This document shows, in pieces, positions 5,356-13,246 of a DNA stretch of 15,220 bases. Below the pieces are notes generated by a model. The model was not told the origin of the DNA. It worked only from the letters and a program-made list of their open reading frames with translations, and made no database searches. The position numbers and the translations under genes are program-made. Each line of letters opens with the position of its first letter. Within the stretch, counting starts at the first letter, position 1. This DNA comes from an uncultured Acidobacteriota bacterium (lineage in GTDB: Bacteria; Acidobacteriota; JAAYUB01). The DNA lies in NCBI GenBank assembly GCA_937925645.1, contig CALAMB010000046.1, positions 1 through 15,220 of the forward strand, given 5' to 3'.

Positions 5356-7590
5356 ATGTTGACACGTTTCCTTTGGATATGCCTGTTGGTCGGATGTCTG
5401 GCGGCCTCGTGCCCGGGACAGGGCATGGTGATCGGCCACCGGAATACCGACCTGGCGCAGATTCCGGACGCATGGATCGACCTGGCCAGGTCGAACCTCC
5501 ACATCGCCTATCAGCACACCTCGCACGGCAGCCAGTTGATCACCGGAATGAGCAGTTTGCGCGCTTACCCTCCCTTCGCGACCAAATACAACTGGGACGA
5601 TTCGGGCGCCACGCCGGGCGCCCTGGACTTGGATGATTACGGTATCCCGGGTTGCGCCGACCTCAGCCAGGGGGATTGGGTGGACGCGAACGGCGACACC
5701 CCCTGGGTCGTGGCCACCCGGACGCTGCTGGACAACCCGTCCAACAGTCACATCAACGTGGTGATCTGGTCCTGGTGCAGCATCAACGGGCACAACGCGC
5801 CCCGCTACGTCACCAACATGGAGAAGCTGGTCAGCGAGTACCCGGGTGTCACCTTCGTATTCATGACCGGGCACGCGGAAGGCGAAGGGGAATATGCCTA
5901 CCAGAACCCGGAGACAGGCAACGGCAACGTCAGTTTCAACAACCAGTACATCCGCCAGCACTGCCAGAATCACGGCCGGGTGCTGTTCGACTTCGCCGAC
6001 ATCGAGGCGTATGACCCGGACGGGAATTATTACTGGGATCTGGAAATGTACGACAACCTGGATTACAGCGGCGGCAACTGGGCCGCCCAGTGGATCGCCG
6101 CGAATCCGGCGTCCGAACTGGCGCTGCTGACCACCGGGAACGGCGTTCCCGGCTACAGCGGGTGCAGCGGCTGCGCCCATTCGGACAATCCCGCCGCGGC
6201 CAATCTCAACTGCGTTCTCAAGGGCCGGGCGGCCTGGTGGCTCTTCGCCCGGCTGGCCGGCTGGGACGGCGACGAGTGCCTGCCCGCCCCGTCCGGACTC
6301 CAGGCCACGCCCGACCAGTTCCATCACCGGGTGCATTTGACCTGGACCGACAACTCCAGCGACCCGGAGGAAACCGGCTTCCGGATCCAGCGCTCATACG
6401 ACGGCGGCGCCTGGGACAACAACTACGCCGAAGTGGGCACCGACGTCACCGTCTACACGGACGATAACCACGGGAGCGGGCCATTGCCGGACGGCACGTA
6501 CGCGTACCGGGTGACGGCCTATACTGCCGAGTGCGTCTCCGCCCCGTCCCCGGTCGACACCGCGGTGCTCGCGACGATGCCGCCGCCAGCCCCGAGCGGC
6601 CTGGGCGCAACGCTCAGCGGCACCCACGTGATCCTCAACTGGACCGACAACTCCACCATCGAGGATCACTTTGTGGTGGAGCGGGCCATCGACGAGGGCG
6701 CGTTTGAAATCCTCGTCGACAACTTGCCGGCCGACACCGTCGCCTACCAGGACGTCGGCCCGGCGGTGTTGCACACCTACCACTACCGGGTGAAAGCCCG
6801 GAACGGTTTCGGCGATTCGGCCTACAGCAACGAGGCCGCCGTCTACGTGCCCAACGAAAGCCACACCATCCGGCTTGAGGACACCACCGAGGTTGAGGAC
6901 GCCTTCCTGGACCCGACCCAACCGAACACGAACTTCGGCAACACGGCCTACACCCGCTTGTACCATTTCATCATCCGGTTCGCGCTGCCGGCCGAGCTGC
7001 AGGGCAAGCAGATCATAGCCGCGGCGGTCGGTTTCTATGGCTGGGGGCAAAGCAACTGGCAGCCGGGCCAATACATGGATCTGTACCGGGTCACCCGCGA
7101 TTGGTCGGAGTCTCAAGCCACCTGGAACTACGCCCGGTCCGGGCAGAGCTGGGCCCAGCCCGGCGGCGACTACGGCGAGTGGCTGGGCCAGTCGGAGATC
7201 ACCCAGGGCTGCGACCACTGCTTCTACCCGTCTGTTGACGTGACCGCGCAGGTCCAGCGATGGGTGGATGGCGTCGAGGACAACTTCGGCTTCCTGCTGG
7301 TCAACGACTCGGTCACCATCACCCAGCTCAAGGCCAGCGAATACAGCGCGGGCAGCCGTTCGTTTCTGGAAATCACCTACTCCGACTGGACGACGGAATT
7401 TCCGGGCGACGCGAATCTCGACGGGACCGTGAGCATTCTGGACGCCCTGGCGTGCCTGTGCCACTTCACCGGACAGGCCTACCTGACCAGCCAGGGATGC
7501 GTGAATATGGACCTGGACGACGATCTAGCCGTGACGGCGCAGGACTTGATGATCCTCTGCGGCTGCCTCAGCGGCGACCTGACGCTCTGA
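5356..7590 (+). CDS. Large exported multidomain protein: unknown N-terminal domain, two FN3, DNRLRE/CBM96-like, dockerin-like
   Basis: The protein has 744 residues from ATG 5356. An ATG at 5341 is in frame, but GGAG at 5343-5346 is a good Shine-Dalgarno for 5356. Residues 1-18 are a signal peptide (MLTRFLWICLLVGC); LVGC also fits a lipobox, so it may be a lipoprotein. Residues about 24-305 form a domain with QHTSHGSQ (53-60), WSWCSINGH (138-146), MTGHAEG (170-176) and a CSGC pair (270, 273). The His/Ser pattern recalls SGNH-type hydrolases, but I cannot confirm this. Two fibronectin type III domains follow (about 310-406 and 410-498, each with the LTWTDNS or LNWTDNS strand). A DNRLRE/CBM96-like beta domain spans 503-676 (RVTRDWSESQATWNY, DVTAQVQRWVDG). 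The end at 683-744 is dockerin type I-like (GDANLDGTVSILDAL). This is a surface or secreted, probably carbohydrate-facing, protein. Confidence 0.88.
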   Translation: MLTRFLWICLLVGCLAASCPGQGMVIGHRNTDLAQIPDAWIDLARSNLHIAYQHTSHGSQLITGMSSLRAYPPFATKYNWDDSGATPGALDLDDYGIPGCADLSQGDWVDANGDTPWVVATRTLLDNPSNSHINVVIWSWCSINGHNAPRYVTNMEKLVSEYPGVTFVFMTGHAEGEGEYAYQNPETGNGNVSFNNQYIRQHCQNHGRVLFDFADIEAYDPDGNYYWDLEMYDNLDYSGGNWAAQWIAANPASELALLTTGNGVPGYSGCSGCAHSDNPAAANLNCVLKGRAAWWLFARLAGWDGDECLPAPSGLQATPDQFHHRVHLTWTDNSSDPEETGFRIQRSYDGGAWDNNYAEVGTDVTVYTDDNHGSGPLPDGTYAYRVTAYTAECVSAPSPVDTAVLATMPPPAPSGLGATLSGTHVILNWTDNSTIEDHFVVERAIDEGAFEILVDNLPADTVAYQDVGPAVLHTYHYRVKARNGFGDSAYSNEAAVYVPNESHTIRLEDTTEVEDAFLDPTQPNTNFGNTAYTRLYHFIIRFALPAELQGKQIIAAAVGFYGWGQSNWQPGQYMDLYRVTRDWSESQATWNYARSGQSWAQPGGDYGEWLGQSEITQGCDHCFYPSVDVTAQVQRWVDGVEDNFGFLLVNDSVTITQLKASEYSAGSRSFLEITYSDWTTEFPGDANLDGTVSILDALACLCHFTGQAYLTSQGCVNMDLDDDLAVTAQDLMILCGCLSGDLTL

Positions 7591-7730
7591 AACCGGCTGC
7601 GGCCGTCGATGATCGGATCGGCCGTCTCCCTCCAGGCGGGACGATTGAATTGAGGGACTGCCGCAAACGGTCCAGGCGACGATTGGTTGATGCGGCAGTG
7701 AGCGGGCATTACTCAGTTACTCCCGATATT

Positions 7731-7747
7731 CTGCCATTTTTTGGCAG
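7731..7747. terminator. Small hairpin with A/T loop
   Basis: CTGCCA and TGGCAG form a perfect 6-bp stem around a loop of five T. No T-run follows on either strand, so it is only a candidate 3'-end structure for the exported protein's transcript, about 140 nt beyond its stop. Confidence 0.25.
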
Positions 7748-7823
7748 GATGTTGGCACCGTGATCGGCCGGGTCACCCATCCCACCATCGACCGGCACTG
7801 TCCGCGTATTCACGACGAAAGTA

Positions 7824-7862
7824 GCCAGGCGCTGCCCCGCATTGCGCGGGGCTGCGCCTGGC
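7824..7862. repeat. Strong 17-bp hairpin in the convergent gap
   Basis: Arms 7824-7840 and 7846-7862 pair at 16 of 17 positions (one T-T mismatch) around a 5-nt loop, nearly all G-C. No T-run follows on either strand. It could be a bidirectional transcription block between the convergent genes, a REP-like interspersed repeat, or part of a small RNA. A second copy is not seen in this window. Confidence 0.5.
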
Positions 7863-7959
7863 CATTCTCGTGGCGATCCGAACAGCGTGCCGACTCACAC
7901 CCAAGGGTGTACCGAGTGGGAGTTCACGATGTTCAGCGATGGGTTCCGGCGCCGCCGGC

Positions 7960-9942
7960 TTAGAGATCGTCACCCGGCGGGCAGCCACGGCATGCCCGCC
8001 CCATGGCCGCCACGCGTTCGGGAGCGCCGATCACGTACAAAACGTCCCCTTCCTGCAGCCGCAAATCGGCCGCGGCGGCATCGAGGGTCTCGGCGCCGCG
8101 CTGGACGGACGCCACGGTCACGCCAAACCGGTTGCGCAACCGTCCCTCCGCCAGGGTCCGGCCCACCAGGTCGGACTCGGCGTCCAACCGCACGGCGGCG
8201 ATGTTGATATCGGCGAGCGCGGGCGGCGCCGCCGTTCCCGCCGAGAGGCTGCGGAACATCGCGTAACCGGACGCGCGGATCGCCGCCACGTGTTCCTCGA
8301 TGGCGTCGCGCGGAACGAGGTAATGGGCCAGCACCCGGGTGAAGATCTCCACCGAGGTCTCGAACTCCTCCGGAATGATCTCGCTCACGCCCAGAGCGGC
8401 CAACGCCGGGACTTCCTGGAGATAGCGCGTCCGGACGATCAGGTGAACGGCGGGCTGCAACCGCCGGACCGCCGCGGCCACCGCCCGGGTGGCCGCCGGA
8501 TCGTTGATGGCCACCACCACCACCCGCGCCGCCTGAACCTGGGCATGCTCCAGGACCAGCTCCTGGCTGGCGTCGCCGAAAATGATGGGTTCCCCGGCGG
8601 CCTGTTCCCGGCGCACCGTGTCCGGATTGAGTTCCGTCACGATGTAGGGGATCCCCGCCCGCTTCGCCGCCGCGGCGACGTTGTGTCCGTTGATGCCGAA
8701 GCCGACGATGACGAGGTGGTCCCGCAACGGATCGGGCGAGGTGGGGTGACCCGACCCCCGGCCGCGCCGGGCGCGCTCCGGCAGCGGTAACCGGTCCAGC
8801 AGGACGGCGACGCGTCCCGACGCGGCCAGCGTCAGGGGCGTGGCGGCCATACTGGCCACGGCAGTGGCCAGAAACAGCGGGAACACCCAGTCCGCCAGGA
8901 GCCCGTTTGACTGCCCGACCCGCGCCAGGATAAACGAGAACTCGCCGACCTGGGCCAGGGCCAGGCCGGACAGCACCGCCACCCGCAGCGTGCCGCCCGA
9001 CAGCCAGGCCGCGACGCCCGCCAGCGCGCCCTTGAGCAGGATGACCAGCGTCACCGCCAACGCCACCTGAACCGGATGCCGGATGAGAAAGCCGGTGTCC
9101 AGCAGCATCCCCACCGAGACAAAAAAGAAGCTGGTGAAAATGTCGCGCAGCGGAATGATGTTGCCGAGCGCCTGAAGCCCGTACTCCGATTCAGAAATGA
9201 TGAGTCCGGCCAGGAACGCTCCCAGGGCCAGCGACAAGCCCGCCGCTGCCGTGAGGCAGGCGACGCCGAGGCAGATGGCGATGACCGCCAGGAGAAACAC
9301 CTCGCGGCTCCGGGTGCGCGCCACCAGGTGGAGCAGCCGGGGCACCAGCCACCGGGCCGCCAGCGCGGCGGCGACAACGATCCCGGTCCCCTTGGCCAGC
9401 ATCAGCGCGATGGCGCCGCCGCTGCCGGTCCCGCCGGTGGCCAGAAGCGGCGTCACCAGCATCATGGGAACGGCGATGACGTCCTGAAAAATCAGGATGC
9501 CGAGGATCACCCGGCCCTGGGGGGTGTCCATCTCGGCCCGTTCCTGGAGGAGTTTCAGCACCACGGCCGTGGAACTCAGCGACACCAACCAGCCAATGAA
9601 CACCGCCGTGCCCCACGGTTGCCCCAGGCCGACGCTCAAAGCGGCGACCGCGGCGGCGGTCAACCCCACCTGGAGCGCGCCGCCGACCAGGACATAGCGG
9701 CGGATGGCCAGCAACTGGGTCAGGGAAAACTCGACCCCGATGGTGAACAGCAGCAGGATGATGCCCAGTTCGGCGATGTGGTCCACCTCGGCGGTGGTGG
9801 GCACCAGGGCCAGGCCGCTGGGGCCGGCCAGCACGCCGGTCAGAAGAAAACCAACCACTGCCGGTATGCGCAGGCGGTGGCAGATAACCGCCACGGCGAT
9901 TGCCAGTCCCAGGACGATCAGACCATCGGCCAACACGCTCAT
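7960..9942 (-). CDS. Kef-type cation/proton antiporter with C-terminal RCK (TrkA-N and TrkA-C) domains
   Basis: The protein has 660 residues, usual for the CPA2/KefB-KefC class. Residues 1-385 are about a dozen membrane helices with the family's signatures: RIPAVVGFLLTGVLAGP, LLLFTIGVEF, the FQD motif at 152-154, LGAFLAGLIIS and LALAQVGEFSF. Residues 409-525 are a Rossmann RCK/TrkA-N domain with VIVGFGINGHN (G414, G416, G419) and the acidic ELNPD after strand 2. Residues about 575-645 are TrkA-C (DLVGRTLAEGRLRNRFGV... LQEGDVLYVIG). The protein exchanges K+ or Na+ for protons across the inner membrane, gated by nucleotide binding to RCK. The ATG at 9942 has GGAG about 8 nt upstream. A stable hairpin lies just before that Shine-Dalgarno. 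The gene follows the rSAM cluster by 76 bp and may receive read-through. Confidence 0.95.
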   Translation of the reverse strand: MSVLADGLIVLGLAIAVAVICHRLRIPAVVGFLLTGVLAGPSGLALVPTTAEVDHIAELGIILLLFTIGVEFSLTQLLAIRRYVLVGGALQVGLTAAAVAALSVGLGQPWGTAVFIGWLVSLSSTAVVLKLLQERAEMDTPQGRVILGILIFQDVIAVPMMLVTPLLATGGTGSGGAIALMLAKGTGIVVAAALAARWLVPRLLHLVARTRSREVFLLAVIAICLGVACLTAAAGLSLALGAFLAGLIISESEYGLQALGNIIPLRDIFTSFFFVSVGMLLDTGFLIRHPVQVALAVTLVILLKGALAGVAAWLSGGTLRVAVLSGLALAQVGEFSFILARVGQSNGLLADWVFPLFLATAVASMAATPLTLAASGRVAVLLDRLPLPERARRGRGSGHPTSPDPLRDHLVIVGFGINGHNVAAAAKRAGIPYIVTELNPDTVRREQAAGEPIIFGDASQELVLEHAQVQAARVVVVAINDPAATRAVAAAVRRLQPAVHLIVRTRYLQEVPALAALGVSEIIPEEFETSVEIFTRVLAHYLVPRDAIEEHVAAIRASGYAMFRSLSAGTAAPPALADINIAAVRLDAESDLVGRTLAEGRLRNRFGVTVASVQRGAETLDAAAADLRLQEGDVLYVIGAPERVAAMGRACRGCPPGDDL

Positions 9943-9957
9943 CCACCGAACTCCGAA

Positions 9958-9980
9958 GCGGGCAGCTCCAACCTGCCCGC
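9958..9980 (-). promoter_or_regulatory. Hairpin between the rSAM cluster and the antiporter gene
   Basis: A perfect 8-bp stem GCGGGCAG/CTGCCCGC encloses a 7-nt loop and ends a few bases before the antiporter's Shine-Dalgarno (GGAG). No T-run follows. It may separate the two genes as a weak terminator, protect the cluster mRNA's 3' end, or modulate ribosome access to the antiporter. Confidence 0.4.
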
Positions 9981-10018
9981 AGAATGTCCCCTCAGCATAT
10001 ATTCAAAACAGTGATCCG

Positions 10019-11167
10019 TCAGCACGAATTTCGTGCGGGCCCGCAGATCCGATCCCGGGACCGCCGCCGGGCCCGGAAGCGCTGCAGGCGGGAGTAAACG
10101 CGTCTGTCCAGGGCATCCAGTTGAAGCCTCTGCAGCCAAAGGCGCATCCGGGCGGTCCGGGCGGCGGGTGGTCGCAGGGGGACGTAGACGTGATGGTTCA
10201 TGGGGCACAGGTGACATCGCGGATGCAGTTCCTGCCGGTATTGCCGCCACCGCTCCCCGCCCCAGATCTCCTGAAAAGACGCCGCCAGCACGTTGCCCAT
10301 CACCGGCTCATGGGCATATTCCACGATGTTGCACGGATGGACGTCGCCGTTGGCCAGCACGATGGTCAACCGGCTCGGAATTCCGCACGGCGGCCGGCCG
10401 GGGCGGTAGATTCCGGCCGCCCACTGTTCCGCGGGGAGAATCTCCTCATGGAACAGCCGGCTGAGGCGCCGTCGCGCCACCCGGCGCACCAGGGGGTGAA
10501 GATCGTCGCAAACGGCCAAGGCCCGGGGCAGCACCACCTCCCGAAAGTGCCTGACCGCCGCCGCCGTCAACAGGTGCCGCTGCTCGAAATCCCCCTCCAG
10601 ATAGGACAGGAGCACTCCGCCCGAACCGAGCCGAAGATGGAGGTGAAACAGATCGGCAAAGTCATCCAGGTTCTCGCGGCAGAGGATGGTCTGGGTGATC
10701 ACCTCGAAACCGGAGTTCTCGTCGCGCAACTCCGCCAGGAACCCGATGGCCGCGGTCGCCCGGGCCCACAACCCTCGCACGCCCCGCATGGCGTCATGGA
10801 TCTCGGGCGTTGAGCCGTAGAGCGAGATGTCGGCGATGTCCAGGCCGGCCTGAATAAGCGTTTGGGCGAACGGACGGCCGGACAGGCTGCCATTGGAGTT
10901 GAGCCGCACTTGCCAGCCGTACCCACGGCCGATCCGGATCAGTTCCACCAGGTGCGGGAACAGGGTAGGTTCGCCGCCGCTGATAGTCAGTTCCCAGACG
11001 CCCAGTTCCCGGGCCTCGGCCAGCACGCGCCGCCAGTCCGCCAGGGTCAGTTCCCGCTCCCGCCGGGCCTGCCGGTGAAGTTCCCGCCGGCTCGCGCAGG
11101 TGGGGCATCTCGCCGTGCACGCCAGCGTCGGCTTGATGACCAGGTGTTCGAGCCTAGGGCTTGCCAT
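10019..11167 (-). CDS. Radical SAM/SPASM-domain enzyme (third in cluster)
   Basis: From the ATG at 11167 this gives 382 residues. The rSAM core begins almost at the N-terminus: LACTARCPTC with C17, C21 and C24 (CX3CX2C), then ISGGEPT at 62-68, and LNSNGSL on a later strand. The SPASM-type end has C261, C279, C318 and C321 (CGIPSRLTIV, NGDVHPC, EIWGG, CHLC). A basic tail of about 60 residues, rich in Arg and predicted helical, follows. It should be a cytoplasmic radical enzyme with an auxiliary cluster; the substrate is unknown. GAGG 8 nt upstream favours 11167 over the ATG at 11173. The start overlaps the end of the preceding rSAM gene by 14 bp, so the two are translationally coupled and probably act together. 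Confidence 0.9.
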   Translation of the reverse strand: MASPRLEHLVIKPTLACTARCPTCASRRELHRQARRERELTLADWRRVLAEARELGVWELTISGGEPTLFPHLVELIRIGRGYGWQVRLNSNGSLSGRPFAQTLIQAGLDIADISLYGSTPEIHDAMRGVRGLWARATAAIGFLAELRDENSGFEVITQTILCRENLDDFADLFHLHLRLGSGGVLLSYLEGDFEQRHLLTAAAVRHFREVVLPRALAVCDDLHPLVRRVARRRLSRLFHEEILPAEQWAAGIYRPGRPPCGIPSRLTIVLANGDVHPCNIVEYAHEPVMGNVLAASFQEIWGGERWRQYRQELHPRCHLCPMNHHVYVPLRPPAARTARMRLWLQRLQLDALDRRVYSRLQRFRARRRSRDRICGPARNSC

Positions 11168-12302
11168 CGCCATTGCCTCTGGGACGCCAAAGCGGCCGGA
11201 GCCAGCGGGCGAACCGGTGCACCCGCGCGTTGTTCACGGCCTGGCAGCAATAATCGCAGCAGAAGGTGTCCTGCATGGATGCGATGCCGCCCGGAGCCAT
11301 GGCCAGGCGGCGAAACTCCCGGTAGGCCGGCCCGTTCCAGATCTCGGAGAACGTCTGCCGCCGCAGGTCGCCCATGGGCTTCGTGCCCCGCTGGCACACC
11401 ATGACCTGACCGTCGGTATTGACGTAAGCGTAGTACCAGGGGGCGTAACACGGCATCGTTTCCCAGCAGCGGGCGCCCTGCTGGAGGCGGAACCGCACGG
11501 CCGGGATGTTGTGAGGGATGCTCAGATCATCCAGCCGGCGGCGGAGACCGGCCAGTTCCGCGTCGAGACGGGAGACCTCCTCCTCGGACAAGCTGAGCCT
11601 CGCGATCTCCGCCTGCCGGAGATCCACCACCACGGAAAACCCCAACCGTTCCACCAGCCCTTCCCGAACCCAGCGGATCGCCTCGTCCAGCCGGCCGAGA
11701 TCCTCCCGGAGGATGGGGTGGGTCAGCTCCACCGCCGGGCGCTGGGCGGACCTCGCGGCTCTGATCCTGACCAGCCGCCGGAGCCCGTTGATGACCTGTT
11801 CGCTCCGGGCTTCCCCGCTCTCCGGCGGCTCGGGATTGCCGCCCTCGTCGCCCGGTGTAGCGAACGCACCGCCCAGATCGTGCAGAAGGCTCACCCGCAG
11901 CACGTCCAGTCCCGACGACACGAGGCGTTCGCAGCGCTCTTCCTGCAGCAGCGTCCCGTTCGAATACAGGATCAGCTCAAATCCCCGGTGCTTGGCGGCG
12001 GCGATCATCTCGAAAATTCGCGGATGAAGCAGCGGCTCGCCGGCGCCCACGAACAGCATGGTCCGGGTGCCCATGGCGGCCAGCGACTCGCAGAGCGAAT
12101 CGAACAGTTCGAGGCAAAAATCCTTGCTCGCCGACGGATCGAGCAGGGTCTGCTCCAGTTCCGACGAGTGCCACCGGCACATCGGGCAGCGCAGGTTGCA
12201 GCGGTGGGTGACGTCGATGTTCACGTAGTTCGGTCCCGCCCAGGCCCGATCGCCCCGAATCAATCCCCGAAATAGCTTGAGCTTGTCCCCGATATCTCTC
12301 AT
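11154..12302 (-). CDS. Radical SAM/SPASM-domain enzyme (second in cluster)
   Basis: The protein has 382 residues. The rSAM motif VTHRCNLRCPMC has C35, C39 and C42. GAGEP at 86-90 replaces GGEP, and YSNGTLL is at 113-119. The middle (about 145-265) is a longer insert with an acidic, Pro/Gly-rich loop (GDEGGNPEPPESGE) and a leucine-rich helical pair. The SPASM-like end carries C279, C285, C303 and the cysteine-dense FCCDYCC (348-353). The spacing C285-X17-C303 followed by a CX2C equals that of the other SPASM proteins here. AAGG about 7 nt before the ATG serves as Shine-Dalgarno. It lies 44 bp after the methyltransferase and overlaps the next rSAM gene, so it is clearly part of one operon. The reaction is unknown. 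Confidence 0.9.
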   Translation of the reverse strand: MRDIGDKLKLFRGLIRGDRAWAGPNYVNIDVTHRCNLRCPMCRWHSSELEQTLLDPSASKDFCLELFDSLCESLAAMGTRTMLFVGAGEPLLHPRIFEMIAAAKHRGFELILYSNGTLLQEERCERLVSSGLDVLRVSLLHDLGGAFATPGDEGGNPEPPESGEARSEQVINGLRRLVRIRAARSAQRPAVELTHPILREDLGRLDEAIRWVREGLVERLGFSVVVDLRQAEIARLSLSEEEVSRLDAELAGLRRRLDDLSIPHNIPAVRFRLQQGARCWETMPCYAPWYYAYVNTDGQVMVCQRGTKPMGDLRRQTFSEIWNGPAYREFRRLAMAPGGIASMQDTFCCDYCCQAVNNARVHRFARWLRPLWRPRGNGDGKP

Positions 12303-12346
12303 CGCTTGCCTTTAATGAACTGTTTCCGGTTCAAGTATCCACCGAT

Positions 12347-13099
12347 TCACCGTCTTCGCCCGATCGCCGCCAGCCGCCGGCACTGCGCCTCGCCCCGGCC
12401 GTAGAGGCACCGCTTCAAATAGTGTCGGAAAAACAAGCTGTTCAAGCCCGGATGCGCCACAACGAAATAGCGGCCCGCGCCGCCCAGCAGCCGGGCCCAC
12501 ACCCGGAGCGCCGACGAGAGGTGGTCGAAGGGCGTGATCCGGACGTCGGCCAGCACGCCGCCGAGGAGCTGTTCAAGGGACGCGGCGTCGAAGTGCTGAT
12601 AGTGCTCCGGCGTCACGGGCTCGTTCCGGTGGGGCGTGGTCAGGACCACCCAGCCGCCGGGCCGCGCGGCGGCGGCCGCGGCCCGGAGGAACACCTCCAG
12701 CGACGGCGGCAGCACATGCTCGATCACCTCGAGGAGCGTCACCACGTCGAACGCGCCGGGCTCCGGGTCCTCCAGGATGTCCCGGACGGCGAATTCCAGC
12801 TCCGGGTTCAACCCCCGCGCCAGCGCCACGGCCCTGGCGGAGATGTCGATCCCCATCAGCCGCCGGTCGTCGTACCGAGCCGCCGCCTCGCGGAGGAACC
12901 GGCCATCGCCGCAACCCACGTCGAGCAGGGAATCGAACTCGAGGCCGTCCAGCAGGTCGAACACCACCTGCAGCCGGCCGAGATAGCGGTAGCCCCACGA
13001 CCAGTGGCGGAGCTGCGAGAACCGCCCCTCCCGCATCTCGGGGATGTAGTGATAGGGGAACTCGTACCGGTCTTCCTGGGATTGACGTTGCGGATCCAT
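12347..13099 (-). CDS. Class I SAM-dependent methyltransferase (cluster)
   Basis: From the ATG at 13099 this gives 250 residues. SAM-binding motif I is LLDVGCGDGRFL (58-69). Acidic D85 in MGIDIS follows, then RDILEDPEPGAFDVVTLLEVIEHV (motifs II/III, about 106-129) and RPGGWVVLTTPHRNE. The N-terminal YEFPYHYIPE is typical of methyltransferases found beside polysaccharide and O-antigen genes, in my recollection, so a glycan or lipid-linked substrate is plausible but not shown. The C-terminal 60 residues are basic and may fold against the core. The frame stays open upstream to 13216 without stop, but the extra residues (RPDNSGGDGLPP...) look non-coding. No good Shine-Dalgarno precedes 13099, so the start is less certain than the frame. 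Confidence 0.88.
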   Translation of the reverse strand: MDPQRQSQEDRYEFPYHYIPEMREGRFSQLRHWSWGYRYLGRLQVVFDLLDGLEFDSLLDVGCGDGRFLREAAARYDDRRLMGIDISARAVALARGLNPELEFAVRDILEDPEPGAFDVVTLLEVIEHVLPPSLEVFLRAAAAAARPGGWVVLTTPHRNEPVTPEHYQHFDAASLEQLLGGVLADVRITPFDHLSSALRVWARLLGGAGRYFVVAHPGLNSLFFRHYLKRCLYGRGEAQCRRLAAIGRRR

Positions 13100-13246
13100 C
13101 AGCTGTTTTAGTATCACACCCGCCCCGGTATTTCCAGCCATTCGTCCGCCGTCGGATGTTCGGAACACGGCGAAGAGCGGAGGAAGGCCGTCGCCCCCCG
13201 AGTTGTCCGGGCGCACCGCCAGGCCCCGGAGGCGCCCGCCCAGGAT

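Larger units (their letters stand above)
7591..7959. other. Gene-free convergent intergenic region
   Basis: The stretch lies between the stops of the exported protein (plus) and the antiporter (minus), unusually long for a convergent gap in this compact window. Short open frames here do not look coding and run through hairpins. It contains CGGCCG repeats just after the first stop, the hairpins described at 7731-7747 and 7824-7862, and a short inverted repeat ACACCC/GGGTGT (7897-7910). No tRNA or promoter is recognised. Confidence 0.6.

Noticed and set aside
5314..6336. Open frame of 340 codons on the minus strand
   Set aside because: It lies antisense to the large exported protein and across its promoter; valine- and glycine-rich shadow sequence without motifs.
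7760..7963. Possible 67-residue gene in the convergent gap
   Set aside because: It runs through the 17-bp hairpin, has no Shine-Dalgarno and shows no domain-like pattern.
9076..10813. Two long plus-strand open frames (9076-10014 and 9704-10813)
   Set aside because: They are antisense to the antiporter and an rSAM gene. They are rich in Gln, Gly, Arg and Pro with no domain signature, while the minus-strand products are unmistakable.
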